Source: Lycocorax pyrrhopterus obiensis
Lineage: Eukaryota; Chordata; Aves; Passeriformes; Paradisaeidae
Assembly (NCBI GenBank): GCA_014706295.1
Contig: JACSVZ010000022.1
Span: 10,806,830-10,870,829, forward strand
DNA: 64,000 nt
Direction of reading: 5' to 3'
Positions 1 through 11,770 of this stretch are shown one piece after another (the stretch's first letter is position 1; every line of letters begins with the position of its first letter). A program made the translations under genes and the position numbers. Below the pieces are notes generated by a model. The model was given only the letters and a program-made list of their open reading frames with translations, ran no database searches and had not been told where the DNA came from.

Positions 1-94
1 GAGGACTTGTTATCCAAAAGTGCTTGAGTAAACTCTGAATGTGTTTTGAGTTCGTGGAGAGGACGCGGGCAAAAGCGCCTTTCTTGTGCTGATA
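1..94 (+). other. ZGPAT: ZGPAT 5' UTR or end of preceding intron
   Basis: This is the sequence just before the ZGPAT start codon. No clear splice acceptor can be chosen, so I cannot say where the exon begins or whether part of it is intron. The start context is good, with A at -3 and G at +4. The frame is open a few codons further upstream but contains no ATG there. Confidence 0.5.
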
Positions 95-3000
95 ATGGAT
101 GAAGAGAGTCTGGAAGCAGCGATCCAGACCTACAACGCCCAGCTGGAGCAGGTGGAGCTGGCACTGGGGGCGGGCCAGGATCCATCGCAGCAGTCGGACC
201 TGATCCAGCTGCAGGAGGATTTGAAGCAGCTGATAGAACTGACCGAGTCCAGCCTGGTGGCTGTGAAAAAGAGCAAACTTCTGGCCACTTTGGACACAGA
301 TGCCTCCTCCTCCTCCCCAGCAGGTCTGCCGGGGCAGGATTCCCATCCGGAGAGCTCTGCCCAAGATGATGAATATGCTGCTTTTAAGGAAGCCATTGCT
401 GGGCTTGGAACAGATGAGCCTCCAGCTGATAACGAGATCTCCTCGGAGAGGGAGGGAGAAACTGGGGATAAAACCAAATCAAAGTGCAGTGAAGAGGAGG
501 AAGAGTCTGAGAGGGAGGAGGAGGAGGAGGAATTGAGTGGAATGAAGGTTAAAGCCCCCTACTACAGCTCCTGGGGGACCCTGGAGTACCACAATGCCAT
601 GATTGTGGGAACAGAGGAGCTGGAGGATGGCAGTGCTGGGGTCAGGGTGCTCTATCTGTACCCGACCCACAAGTCCCTGAAGCCGTGCCCGTTCTTCCTG
701 GATGACAAGTGCAGATTTAAGGAGAACTGTCGGTAAAGAGAGAGGGGTGGGAGGGGCCTTGTTTCAGAGGGATAAACCTCCTCCTGAAGTGCTCTATGTG
801 GCTTTCTCACCCAGAGAGGTTGTGCCTTAGTGTTTTTAAAGTGCTCTGTGGTGAGCAGTGTGGGCATCAGTTTGGCTGTTTTCTTTAGCTACTGCACAGA
901 TGAAGTGGAACATCCCACGGGAAAGCTGCAGAGGTGTTACATAACTGAGTGGATAAATTAACAACTGGTGAAGTGTTTTAAAATAAAACACCCGAGTCTG
1001 TGGATAGTGCACATGTTCCAGTTGCACAGGGAGGTTGTATAGGCTCCTTTTTTGGGGATCTTCAGCAGGATCAGCCTGAGTGGTCTGTGAAGGTGCTGAG
1101 CTGGAGCCCTGCCTGTCTCTGATCCTGTTTATCCCCAAAGCCATGAACTTTTTAACTGGATGTGTCACTAGCAAGGAAGTTAAAGTCTCTGGGGTGGGAT
1201 GCATTCCTCGTTCCATGACATAAATAACGTGTGAAACGTGAACAGCTTTATAATTGCAACAGCACGTGGTCAAACTTCCCCAATTATGGTGAAGGTTCAC
1301 CACCACTGACACTCGTGTGCATTTCCTTTGAGGAGGGATTTTCGTTTGAAAACTCCTGTTCCTCCTTCCCTGCAGGTTTTCCCATGGTCAGGTGGTGTCC
1401 GTGGAGGAGCTCCAGCCGTTCCAGGAGCCCGATCTGAGCAGTCTGGGGGTGGGCTCAGCCTGCCTGGCCAAGCACAGTGATGGGATCTGGTACACAGCCA
1501 AAATCACCGGTGAGGGGGGACAGGGGCTTTCCCGGGGTCCAGGGGGAAGGTGGAGGCTGAGGGTTATGTGGATCTAAAACTTGGCTGTTGGGGTTAACGA
1601 CAGAAAAACGTAAACTATGTGGCTGTGGCCCTGAACTCAAAATCTTGACACAGCTGAGGAAACAGTCCGAGTTTTGTCAGGCTAGAGGAGGGTATTGGCT
1701 GGGAAACAGGAGATATAAAGAGCAGGAATGTGGAAAGGAAATGACTACGAGGTGATTAACTGCTCCAGGGAAGAGGGAGGTACTGCAGGAATTTACATGT
1801 ATATTAGGTGAGAATTGCAATAATCTCTGTTTAAACCAAAACCAGGGGAGCTGGCCCTGCCCAGCAGCTGCTGATACAGGCTTCCTTATGTCCTGGGAAG
1901 AGGGAGGGTTTATTTCCTCTTTCCATCTTTCTTTTAACTGTTACTAAGTCAGAAGGGAGCGAGTCTAACTTCTTTTTAATTCCATTTCTTAGCAGCCCAT
2001 CTTTCTTGATTTGTAGAGATAAACCTTTGGGTATCAACACAGGCATTGTGGAAATAGCTTTTCATTGCAGTGGGTGCTTCTCCCTCCTAGACAGAAATAA
2101 AAATCACAAATTAAACCCAGAATCCTTTAGAACCTGTTCCTTGTGCTTCCCCCCTGTCCCGTGTTGCTGTGCTGGAGCTGACTCTGGTTTAGCTCCCTGT
2201 GTGCTGGGCACTGACTGGAGCTCCCGTCATTGCTGTTCCCTCTGTAGATGTGGACAGTGGTTACTACACGGTGAAATTTGACTCCCTGCTCCTCAAGGAG
2301 GCCGTGGTGGAAGGGGACAGTGTCATTCCCCCCCTGAGAAGTGAAGATGCTGCTGAATCTGATGAGTCTGATAGGGACAGTGTGGATGATTCTGGTTATG
2401 CCAAAGGTAAGAGAGTGGGGAGAGTGTGAGCAAGAGTGACTTGAGATTTTCTGCCGTTCTCTGGGACTGGCTGACTGTCCTAGAGCTCTCACTCTGTCTC
2501 ACCTCTGATGAAAGAGTAGTTGATCTCTTTATGTGTTCCTGAAAGATTGAGAACAGTAATTTGCTGTCACGCTGCAACTGCAAACTAAAATCTTTGTTTT
2601 ATGCAAATCCCTAGGCTAATGAAGGCTGGAGGTTTCCATGGGAACTTCCCACACATGGAAGAAGAGGGTGTCATATTTTAGAGTTACAAGCTCTGAGCCT
2701 GTTTCTTACATGTCTGGCTGAGCTGAGTTAATAAGTGAATCAGATTTCCTCATCCCTGGGAGCTCCATGACTCAGGAGTGTGAGACCCAAAGAAATGGGA
2801 GTGTTGGGTCCTTCCAGTGCCTCGATGAGGCTGCAGGAACAGCCATGCCCCGTTTTACTGCTGAAAGGTGACATAGAGTGCCCAAGTGACATCTTGGCAG
2901 CACTGTCCCTCTGCTGGTGCCACAGCTGCATCACAGGGACAAAGTCGTGTCCTAGAGCTCTTTACATTTAACCTGACAGAGATTATTGGATTCTAATAAC

Positions 3001-5263
3001 ACAAAATTAATACTGTGGCCTGGAGGAGCCTCATACCAGAGACGGGAGCTGGAGGCACAGGATAAGTATTAGGTGCCACTGTGCCAAATTCTACTCAGAT
3101 GTGTACATTAGTCTGTATCACCATCCTGGAAGGAAGGAAAAGGATCATAAAACTGGGTGATTCTGCCTGGAACTGCAAGGCGTTATGTGCATTAAATCAA
3201 GTGAAATCTCTCATTTCAGTCACTCCCTGTGCAGTGTTCATGGAAGGTGAGAATTCAGTAGGAACTAAGTAAGGCTGGAGGAGTGACCAAATGATTTTAA
3301 GGTTGGAGAAGTGAATTGTACTGCCCTGTGAGGGGTTTTTGTACTGTGTGGGTGCCCCACACAGCAGCTTTATTCATGATTCCTGTTTCACTGATTCTCC
3401 CCTTCTGTGCCACAGTGATAGATTCAGGAGTTCCAGAGAATGGGGAATGGACCCCTTCATGCAGCTCCTCTTTCGGTGGCTGGGAGGCCCATACTCGTGG
3501 CATTGGCTCCAAACTGCTTGTTCAGATGGGATATGAGTTTGGAAAAGGTAAGGGGAGAGGGTGGTCCTGGGGCTGTTAAGAAAAACCCAATATTTTGGAT
3601 GGAGCCAGAACTGTGCTGTGCTGAAGGGCCTGTTGGCTGAGGCTCAAGCAGTGTGATAGATCACAGCAGTGTTGGAGGGCAGAGGGAGGACTTATTTCAT
3701 GGAAGTACAGGCTTGTGGGGCACCAACCCCTGTATGGTAATGGCAAACTTTGGAGGCACTTGGAAGCACAGTCAAGTTCATGATCAAAGCCATGAGAACG
3801 TTGTGGAGTGTTCAAAGGCTGGAGGTGGAAGGGAGCTGATCTGCAAAGCTTCTGATGTCTGTGTTAATGCATCTCCTGGCCTGGACACAGACTTCAAAGC
3901 CTGCTGAACTCGCTGCTCCCACCCGAATTGCATCGAGCCTTGGGGGCTCTGGGAGGGCCTCTGTGTCTCCAGTTCTCCCAGAGGAACCAAACCAGTTTTA
4001 AGTAGAACCTGGCTTGAGAAGCTGAGGATGTGAGGCTGAACCCGGTTTCACAGAAACCGGCCTGATGGATGGCCTCGGGCTTGGAATCACAAATCTCCTG
4101 CTGTGGAAGGCTCCTGGCCTGGCCTTTGCTGCTACCCTTGGCTTGGACAGTAGTTCTAACTTTTGGTACCTCAAAAGCCTCTTTGCTTGTTCTAAGCTTG
4201 TGACTGTCAGCGTGAGCTTGTGGTGGGAGGTGACTCGGAGAGGGGATGCTGTAATCACTCGGTGTCTCTCCTCAGGCTTAGGGAAGAATTGCGAGGGCAG
4301 AGTGGAGCCAGTGCAGGCTGTGGTGCTTCCTCGAGGGAAGTCCCTGGACCAGTGTGCTGAGGTGCTTCAGAAGAAGAAGCAGGGCAAGCTGGAGCCAGGT
4401 AAATCGAGGAAATGCCGAGCGAAGGGAAGCAGCTCTGGACAGCCGGGCGGCCGTAAGGCCCCGCGCAACGTGTTTGACTTCCTGAACGAGAAACTGCGCA
4501 GGAAGAGTGCTGGGGACAAGGCTGGGGGGGTGGCACTGCCCCAGAGGAACAGCAAAGAGATCTACCATGCCAGCAAGAGCACCAAGAAGGCCCTGAGTGT
4601 CAGCCTCTTCCAGACCACGGAGAAGATTGAACAAACACAGAGGGATATCAGGGGAATCCAGCAGGCCCTGGCGCGCAACATCGGGCGGTAGGAAAACGTT
4701 CTCTTTGGGATCGAGTTCCTGGTGCTTCTGGGGAGGGGTGGGCTTGAAATGAGGTGTGGGGCAAGTGAAATGTATCTGGATGAGACCTAAGGGGAAGTGG
4801 AGGAGAGAGTTTAGTGTGTGCTTCAGACCAGTGTGGACACTGGCAGATGTGTCTGGGGTCCTGTGGGAATTTGGGCTGTGGCAAAGAGAGGAGCTCTCTG
4901 AGGAAAGGTGCTGGAGTCCTTCTTGTGCCCACCTCTGCAGCACTGCTGTTGAGCATCCCAGGAGGACAGTCTCTAGCCCAGATAGTGCTGAGCATCAGGT
5001 TATTCCTGCCTTTCAGCAGGTCCCTTGGGCTAATCCTACAGGAAAGGGCAAACCTTCCTGGGATGGAGCAAGCCTTTGATCTTACCATGCAGGATGACAT
5101 TGCCACCGTGCTTTTTGCTTTCAGGCACAGCATTGCTGCAGCTCAGCTGGAGGAGAAGCTGGCTGATGCTCACAAGCAGCTGGGGCAGCTGCAGGCCCAG
5201 GAAGCCAGGCTGCAGCGGGAGCAGAAGAAAGCAGACACCCACAAGAAGATGACTGAGTTCTAG
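95..5263 (+). CDS. ZGPAT: ZGPAT: CCCH zinc finger and G-patch protein, six coding exons
   Basis: Coding exons are 95-732, 1376-1509, 2248-2406, 3416-3547, 4276-4687 and 5125-5263; all junctions are GT/AG and keep frame, giving 537 aa (human about 531). The start MDEESLE matches the human N terminus. Visible parts are an N-terminal acidic region with a Glu-rich tract near residues 135-150, a CCCH finger (C198, C206, C212, H216) split by intron 1, a DNGYYTVKF-like Tudor-type stretch (here DSGYYTVKF), a G-patch at about 332-380 with GWEAHTRGIG and MGYEFGKGLG, and a C-terminal coiled coil ending KKMTEF. In mammals the protein is a nuclear DNA-binding repressor that recruits the NuRD complex, and it also associates with splicing factors through its G-patch. 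Identification rests on near line-by-line agreement with the human protein as I recall it. Exon 5 ends in a weaker donor (GTAGGA). Confidence 0.95.
733..5124 (+). other. ZGPAT: ZGPAT introns 1-5
   Basis: The introns are 733-1375, 1510-2247, 2407-3415, 3548-4275 and 4688-5124, interleaved with the coding exons. I see no repeats, RNA genes or extra coding segments in them. The phases at the junctions (2, 1, 1, 1, 2) agree with the protein alignment to human. Confidence 0.75.
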
Positions 5264-7254
5264 GTGCTGAGGAAGGTGTTGGATTGCAGGGATTGTCCTT
5301 CTGGTGCTCCTGGCCTCAGAGCCTGGGTGAGCTGTCCTGCTCTGCTGGGCCTCAGGCTGCCCAGCCTAAAACTGGGCAAAAAAGCAGCAGTTTCTGGATG
5401 CTTCTGAGCTCTTCTGGGAGGGGGAGGAGTGCACATCCGTCCAGCCCTGAAAGCATTCAGTGAGCTGGGCCTTGGATGAGGCCTAGCTACAAGGAATACA
5501 ATTCTCTGCTCTCTTGCACACTTCTTTCCTTCATTTTCCCTGCAGTAGCAGCTCCATCCAGGGTCTGTGGGTGCTCAGATGATAACACTGCTGGCTACAA
5601 ACCAGCCGAGGGGGCTTGGACAGCCCCACATCCTGCCATCAACTGTGGCTTCTGTCTGCGGCCACCTGCCAAGCACAGGTGCAGGCAGGGTCCCGAGCAC
5701 GGTTGGGTGAAAACATCAAAGGTGAAGTGCTTTAGCTGCTCTCTGCCTTCTGATTTTTACAATGCGATTTATCTGAGAACTCCATTTTTGGGGGGGAGCA
5801 GTTCTTTGTAGCCCTAGTGGAAGGAAGAGGAGGAAAACTGACAGCTCGGAGGTGGTAACCAGAAGCTTGGAGCATCAGATTCCAGCAGTTTGACTGTAAG
5901 AGAATCCCAGGACATGCTGTAGCCAGACTCACTGGCTTGGCATGGAAAGCTGTCTGGTTCCACAAGTAGAGTGCCACAGCTGGGGGAATAAGCCAGCAGC
6001 ATAACGGGATTCCCAAACCTCCTAGCCAGGAACAGCTCCACAGGCAACCTTGTGATTTTTGCCACCATTAGTTGGGTTTTTCTATCCGAGGTGGCTCACT
6101 GAACACCAGTCCTTTTACTAAAAAACCTCAGGCCCCAGATCCAGGTTGGACTGGGCCCTGGATGAGCACAAAGAGCAGGATCTGTGTGTGCCCAGCGTGC
6201 AGCCCTGCAGTGGGAGAGCTTGGGGCTGGGCTGGGAGCAGGCCAGGCAAGCCAAATGCCCTTCCCTGCAACATGGAAAGTGTTTGGACAAGAAGGATGTC
6301 CTCTCCCCTTGGTTGCATTCTGTGTTGGTGGTGGCCAGTCCTTGCCTCAGAGGAGATGCTGGTTTCATCATCTGGTGGGATTTCTGCATTGTAAAGGCTT
6401 TTTTTTAAAAAAAAAAAGTTTGCAATTCATTCCAGTATCTTAAGGACACCTTTTTTTTTTTAATTTAAGGAACCAATTTCCTTTTATTCTGTGAGTCATT
6501 TTTCTAATGAAAAGGTTCCTTTAGTACCTCCTTTTTTATCTATCCCTAAGAACAGATCAAAAAACAAGCTGTCAGCCTGGGCAGGGCTGTGCCTGCTTGC
6601 AGGGTCAGGCTGCCAAAGGAACCAGAAAATCTGAGACTGAAGAAGATACGATCAGAGCTGTTCAGGTCGTGTGGGATTTCACATTGCTGCAGACACACCT
6701 CAGAAATGCAGCGAGACAGCAAAACCTAACAAGATGAACATCTTCAGGAAACCTGTGGGAGTGAGTCTCTGCTCCTGAAGAGCACCTGGATCATGCTGTG
6801 ATCTGTGTGGATGTGGGAGGTGGCATGGGCTGCCTTGGGCACTTCAACATCCATTGGTTCCTATTGGGATTGGCTGTACTGTCCTCATTGTTCTGAATTT
6901 GTGTTCTCCACACACGGGGCTCAACTCAAGGGTTTAACAATGGCCCTTCCCTCACAAATGACTGTTTGTTTCTCACACTTGAGTGGTGACAAGGATTAAT
7001 GCGCCCAGCTTAGCATGGATGCTCACTGAAGTGGCCCATGACTGGAGAGCTGAGCTGGGCAGAGAAAATGTGGGGGTTTATTTTGTGCTCTGAGACTGTT
7101 TAACATCATCATCTCTTTAGGAACTGGGTGTATTAGCCCTATGTCTTGGCTAAGTCGTATTTTGACCCTTCCTTGGGATCTCCACAGTCTGACTTGTCAG
7201 GCTCCTTTTCCAGCAGCTGCCGCCTCCCACCCAGCGCAGTTCACGTCCCTGATG
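5264..7254 (+). other. ZGPAT: Probable ZGPAT 3' UTR
   Basis: After the stop codon there is no canonical AATAAA until 7255, so the 3' UTR may run about 2 kb. It contains poly-T and poly-A tracts near 6400-6470. An earlier end using a variant signal cannot be excluded. No coding exon or recognisable repeat was seen here. Confidence 0.5.
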
Positions 7255-7260
7255 AATAAA
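7255..7260 (+). terminator. ZGPAT: Poly(A) signal AATAAA, probably ZGPAT
   Basis: This is the first canonical AATAAA on the plus strand after the ZGPAT stop. It is followed by a GT/T-rich stretch (GTCGGTGTTTATTTTT) typical of a downstream element. It lies about 100 bases before the CpG-rich block that may be the LIME1 promoter. Confidence 0.5.
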
Positions 7261-7334
7261 GTCGGTGTTTATTTTTCCCCTCTCTCCTTGTAAGGCGTTG
7301 TTCATTTGCAAGGTAATGATGATCTGGGGCGCCC

Positions 7335-7732
7335 CATTCTTTCCTTATATTGCCCTGAGCTCCCGGAGGAGCCGGGAGGAGCCGGGCGGGGAGCGGGCGC
7401 GGCAGAGGGTGCTCGTGTGTGCCGGGAGCCTGCGGAGCCCGGGAGCCGCGGCGCTTCCCGCCCCGGCTGCGAGCACAGACCCAGCCTACCCCGGGGTGAA
7501 GCCACCACCTCCCAGGCCAGGAAGCTGTGCCGTGTGTGCCCCGTGTCTGCTCACAGCTGGCTGCTCCTCAGGGAGTGGGAGAGCTCACAACGGGATGTTG
7601 GAAATGTGCAGGAGCCCCTGATTGGGACTTGCTGTGGGATAAAAGAAATGAAGTTCTCCAGGCTGGCTGGCAAGGAAGAGAGCATGATCAGATCCGTGTG
7701 CTCCACATTCACTGGATTTTGAGTTCCTGCAA
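7335..7732 (+). promoter_or_regulatory. LIME1: Candidate LIME1 promoter and first non-coding exon
   Basis: A compact GC- and CpG-rich block (about 7355-7500) follows a TATA/CArG-like CCTTATATTG near 7343. The block ends at a strong splice donor, CAA|GTAAGT, with GT at 7733. The first LIME1 coding exon starts with a splice acceptor (AG at 7 bases ending 11734), so at least one upstream non-coding exon must exist; this segment is the best candidate. Placement is inference from sequence signals only. Confidence 0.35.
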
Positions 7733-9920
7733 GTAAGTGGTGGTGGTTTTCCGGCCTGGGAAACAGGGAATCTGCAACTAAACCGGGGGGGAAATACTTT
7801 AAACCCCGCAATGTATATAGAAGTTGCAGCGTTGTTGGAGATGCTGTTGGGGCTGGATAGACTGGACAGGCAGGATTCCTGCTCTGCTCTGGGAAGCCTC
7901 AGCTGGGTTCAGCTTTATGAGCTGGGCTCCAAGCTGTGTCACTCCATGCTTTGTGCTCTGCAGCTGGGCTTGAAAGGGAAGAAAAGGTGGTGAGCTTGGC
8001 AGCATTGCTAGGATCCCGTGGCTGGAGTCTGGAGGCTGAGTGGGAGCTGATTGCTTTTGGGATGAATGAATTCAGTTCAGAGGTGTGTGGCATTGTGGAA
8101 GTTTCCAGCTGTGTTGTGGGTGGCGGGACAGGAGTATTGCTGGTGTATGCAATGGGGAAGTGCTGAGCTCCTGGTTATGGGTGAGGAGGTTTGAGAATGT
8201 GGTCACTGAAATGCTGTCTTCTGTAAACCTAAGATGATGTACAAATACTGCATTTGTGGCAAAGAAAACCACTGTGGTAGGCAGATGATTCTCAAGAGGA
8301 CACATCTCCTAAATACACCCCTCCTGTAGTGTGGAATCTGGCTTCCCATAACAGCAGCTCCAAGCTCTCCACTGGTCTCCTGCTGTGGCTCAGCTCTGCA
8401 GAAAACCTCTTGAGCAGGTTCTTGCCTTAGAGGAGCATTTTTCTGCCCAAGTGAATGTTCAGCAACCAGGGAAGGGTGGGAAGAAAGAAGAGTGCTGAAA
8501 TGGTGTCAGCCTCGAGCAAAGCCCTGTGGTGTGGGCACACAGTCACTCATCCAAAGGTTTTAAAGTCATATTTTCTCAAAAGCCACTCCAGCACGTAAGC
8601 AGCGATCAGAACTGCAGCTAGAAGTGTGCATCCAAGTTTTCAGACATTTGGGTCTGGCATTTAGAATTATGGTTGGCACTTTCTGAATGAAAAGCCTCAG
8701 GATGTGTTTGACCATGAAATCTCATTAGAAAGATGAGCGAACTGGGTGAGATCTTGTGCCTGCTTTTTTGAAATAGTCTTAAAATTCACAAATTGCACCC
8801 CATGGTGTAGGGCAGATTCAGTGTTGTGACTAACTGTAAACAGGGCTTTCGCTTTTTGTAATTGAAAAGAAAAAATCCATCTACTTCTGCTTCTTGTGCC
8901 CTTTTTGAAGCACAACTCCCTGGGGTACCCAAGCAGAGTTTGCTGCAGCCGTGTGCACTGTTGCTGATGGAAATCAGCTCAAAATGTTCCTCTTGGTTTC
9001 GTGCAAATAGGCTTTGAGTAGCTTCGCAGACTTTTTTCTTGTAACCCTGCACTGAACACTGTGTGGTTTTATCAGGGGAGATGAATCAGAGGCCAGGCAG
9101 AATCAGCAGCAGCAGCCCTTGGTTTTGCAGTGAATTTAATCTTGCTTTCATGAAGCCCAGATGAGGAAATTGCACCTTTTTTAGGATTCACAAAAAAATC
9201 CCACACCCCGGAGTAGCAAACCATCTGCCTTTAGGGTGCCTGTGCTGGGGTGTCACACAGAGGGGAGCGATCCCTCCTCGGAGGGCTGTGGGTGTTGTCG
9301 CACGTAAGCAACGGCTGTGACCGCCCTCATCTTCAAAGCCACCTCGGCTGGCAGAGCCGGTGCCTTACGAAACGCCGTCTGCTGAGTCTCCTGCCCCGGG
9401 GAGCAGCCCCAGGACTGGGAGATCGATCGATAACTTTATTGGCAGGAAATTCGGGTGTAGGTTTCAGAAGGTCTGGCTGAGACTTTGCCTTGCAAACCTG
9501 CTCAGTCCTACCTGAGCACCTTCAGTCAGGCACTGGGTTCTGCTGGCAAATCTGTGATTTTGGGAGACCCAACGTGTTGTCCCAAGACATGGCTTCTCCC
9601 AGTGGCTGCTGAGCCTGAACACTGAGGAGCATGCACTGGGCAGTTTCACTGGTCAGAAATCCTGGAGCGACCACCGACCTGCCCTACAGAAAGTAGGCCA
9701 GAAGAATTTCTCTGCATTCTGAAGTCTCTCCCTTCAATCTTCAAAATTCAGGGATGAAAAATCCCCCTGCTGTGGGATAAGCTGCCCCGTGTGTGCCTGC
9801 CTCAGCATACTAAAAGCTTCCACCTCGATTGCAACATCACACCAGCTCTGGCCGTCGAACCTCGGTAGAACTTTGTCTGCTCAACTCCAGAGCCTGCTCA
9901 GCTCTGCCCTGCTCCTGCAG
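7733..9920 (+). other. Putative LIME1 5' intron, first part
   Basis: No coding exon, RNA gene or recognised interspersed repeat was seen. The open frames here are short and have no family resemblance. If the donor at 7733 is used, this is intronic; otherwise it is intergenic. Confidence 0.4.
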
Positions 9921-10003
9921 CCCATGATTCCATCACTCTAAATGAGCTGAACAAGTCCAGCGAGGAGCTCCAGGCTCTGTCTAACACTCTGGCCCTTTTG
10001 CAG
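9921..10003 (+). other. Exon-like segment of unknown origin
   Basis: An 83-base segment is bounded by a good acceptor (GCTCCTGCAG) and a donor (CAG|GTAATC). One frame is open across it and reads like an amphipathic helix, with leucines in ITLNELNKSSEEL and SNTLALLQ. It has no start codon in that frame. It could be a 5' UTR exon of LIME1, a minor coding exon, or a relic. I do not recognise the peptide. Confidence 0.25.
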
Positions 10004-11734
10004 GTAATCCATATAATTAATGTATACTCAGACAGAAAAGCTGCGTTGTCTAATTAAAACGTTGTTGGAAAGGGAACAGCCTCCCCTTCCCAGCTCTGAT
10101 CTAAGCCAGTCTGTCCAGCCTGGTTAGTCCTTAAAACCTCTCTGTCTCACTTTCTACCTTGAAATAATTGCTCTCCAGGGTTCATGCTTCAGTCAAGGCA
10201 GGTTCCAAAGGCATGGGAAGTTCTTAGATAAAAGGGTGCTCTCAGATAAAAGGGTGCTGCAAATGGGCAGAGACCTGCTGGTTATTGGGGTGAAAATGTG
10301 CCAAGGATGCTGCTGTGTGATGGGGGGTGTAGGGGAGAGGGGACATCCTGTGGGTCTGCAGTAGCTTCTGAGATTTACACAAGGCAGGGTGGCTTCTCAC
10401 CAGAGCTCATCTGGGCTTTGTCACCCAGATGAAGACATGCGAGAGGGTGAGTAAGGGGTGCTCAGCATGTCCTGCTGGATCTCTGGGTCCCCATCCATGC
10501 TTGTGGAAGCTGTCCTGCCCAGCTCTGCCTGGGGACCCTGCTGCTGGCCCCATCTGGATGAGCTACCGCAGCTTCTCGGAGCTGTGCTTTACTCCAGGAA
10601 CTGCCTCCATCTCCTTTCGGATCAGGCATTTCCTGGGTGCTGGTGTCAGGCCAGCCTTTTTTTGTAGAGCAGGGTGCACAGAGCCGAGCTGTGCAGAGCT
10701 GGGAGCTGCAGCCGCCGTCGACGCCGGTGCAGGTGAAGGGACGTCAGCTTTTGCTCTGGGTTTGCAGCGCGCTGGCAGCGGGGCAGGGACAGGGATGGCG
10801 GCACGGGGATGGTGGCACAGGGGTCACCAAAAGCCTCCTGGGGAAGGTGGTGATCCTGACAGGCTGGGGAGCATCCGTGCTTTGTGTCAGGCTCCCCAGC
10901 ACCCTCCTGCCTCTGCACCTCTTGCGCTGGCTCTACCGCTGCTGCAGTTTGCAGGGGATGACTTTTGCCTTGAGGAAGGCACAGGGACAAGGGCTGGATT
11001 TGGGCAAGGCCCAGATTTAGGCAGAGGAAAAGGATGGGAAGATTGGGTGTTTACTGGTCTGGTGTCACAGCAGAGAGCAGCTGCAGACCTGGGGTTGTGG
11101 TGGCACAGGGAATGCAGGGTCTGTGTGAATCCGCTGCAGGAGGAGCATGTCCTGATGCATTCTGCTGAGCCTGGGGTGCGAGGAGGGAGAGGAAGGAGAG
11201 GCTGAAGCTCACCCTGTTACCAGGAAGTTGAGTCATCCTGCTTGTCCTTTCTGGCCTCCCCTATGCTCAGGAGCAGTGTCACCCCCATCCCACAGCCCAG
11301 GGTAGTGTCCCGGTGTCCCCAGAAAGCATTCTGTCATTTTTAGGGTGTCTCCAGAGGGTTTTCAGGGCCCCTGGGCATCTCCTTTTCACCATTTCAGTGG
11401 CAACTTGTGAGCTTGAATCCCCTTGGTTTTGTTGGATTGTTTTTTTCAAAAGGAACCAAAACCTGAAGTTTTCCCCAATAGTGGCAGAGTACTCACTGCC
11501 GTGTGTCCACACTGGGCTGGGCACTGGAGGTGTTATGGCGACCCTGGGGAGGGCAATCGCTGGCCAGAAAATGGGACACTCAGTGAAATGTCCTTGTCCA
11601 GAGCATCCAGAGTCCCTGCTGGGGGACTGTGCTGAGGGGGTCCCTCAAGCCCTGGGGATCATAGAGCACCATTTCATGCCGTGGTGAGCCCAGCAGCTCC
11701 CGGCTGAACCCCAACTCGTGTTCTCTCTCCCCAG
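10004..11734 (+). other. Non-coding stretch upstream of the LIME1 coding exons
   Basis: GC content rises from about 10.4 kb. Several long open frames on both strands reflect GC richness and show no domain or conserved motif. A polypyrimidine tract and acceptor (TTCTCTCTCCCCAG) close the region and start the LIME1 ATG exon at 11735. Confidence 0.5.
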
Positions 11735-11770
11735 AGCTCGGGCCTGCAGTGGTGTTCAAGTGACCCCTCC

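Noticed and set aside
4065..4275. Extension of ZGPAT exon 5 upstream as a separate gene start
   Set aside because: The open frame continues into intron 4, but a clear acceptor (CTCCTCAG) at 4275 and homology begin the exon at 4276.
10429..11205. Plus-strand open frame of 258 codons before LIME1
   Set aside because: No domain, no homolog recognised, overlapping frames open on both strands, and composition simply reflects GC content.
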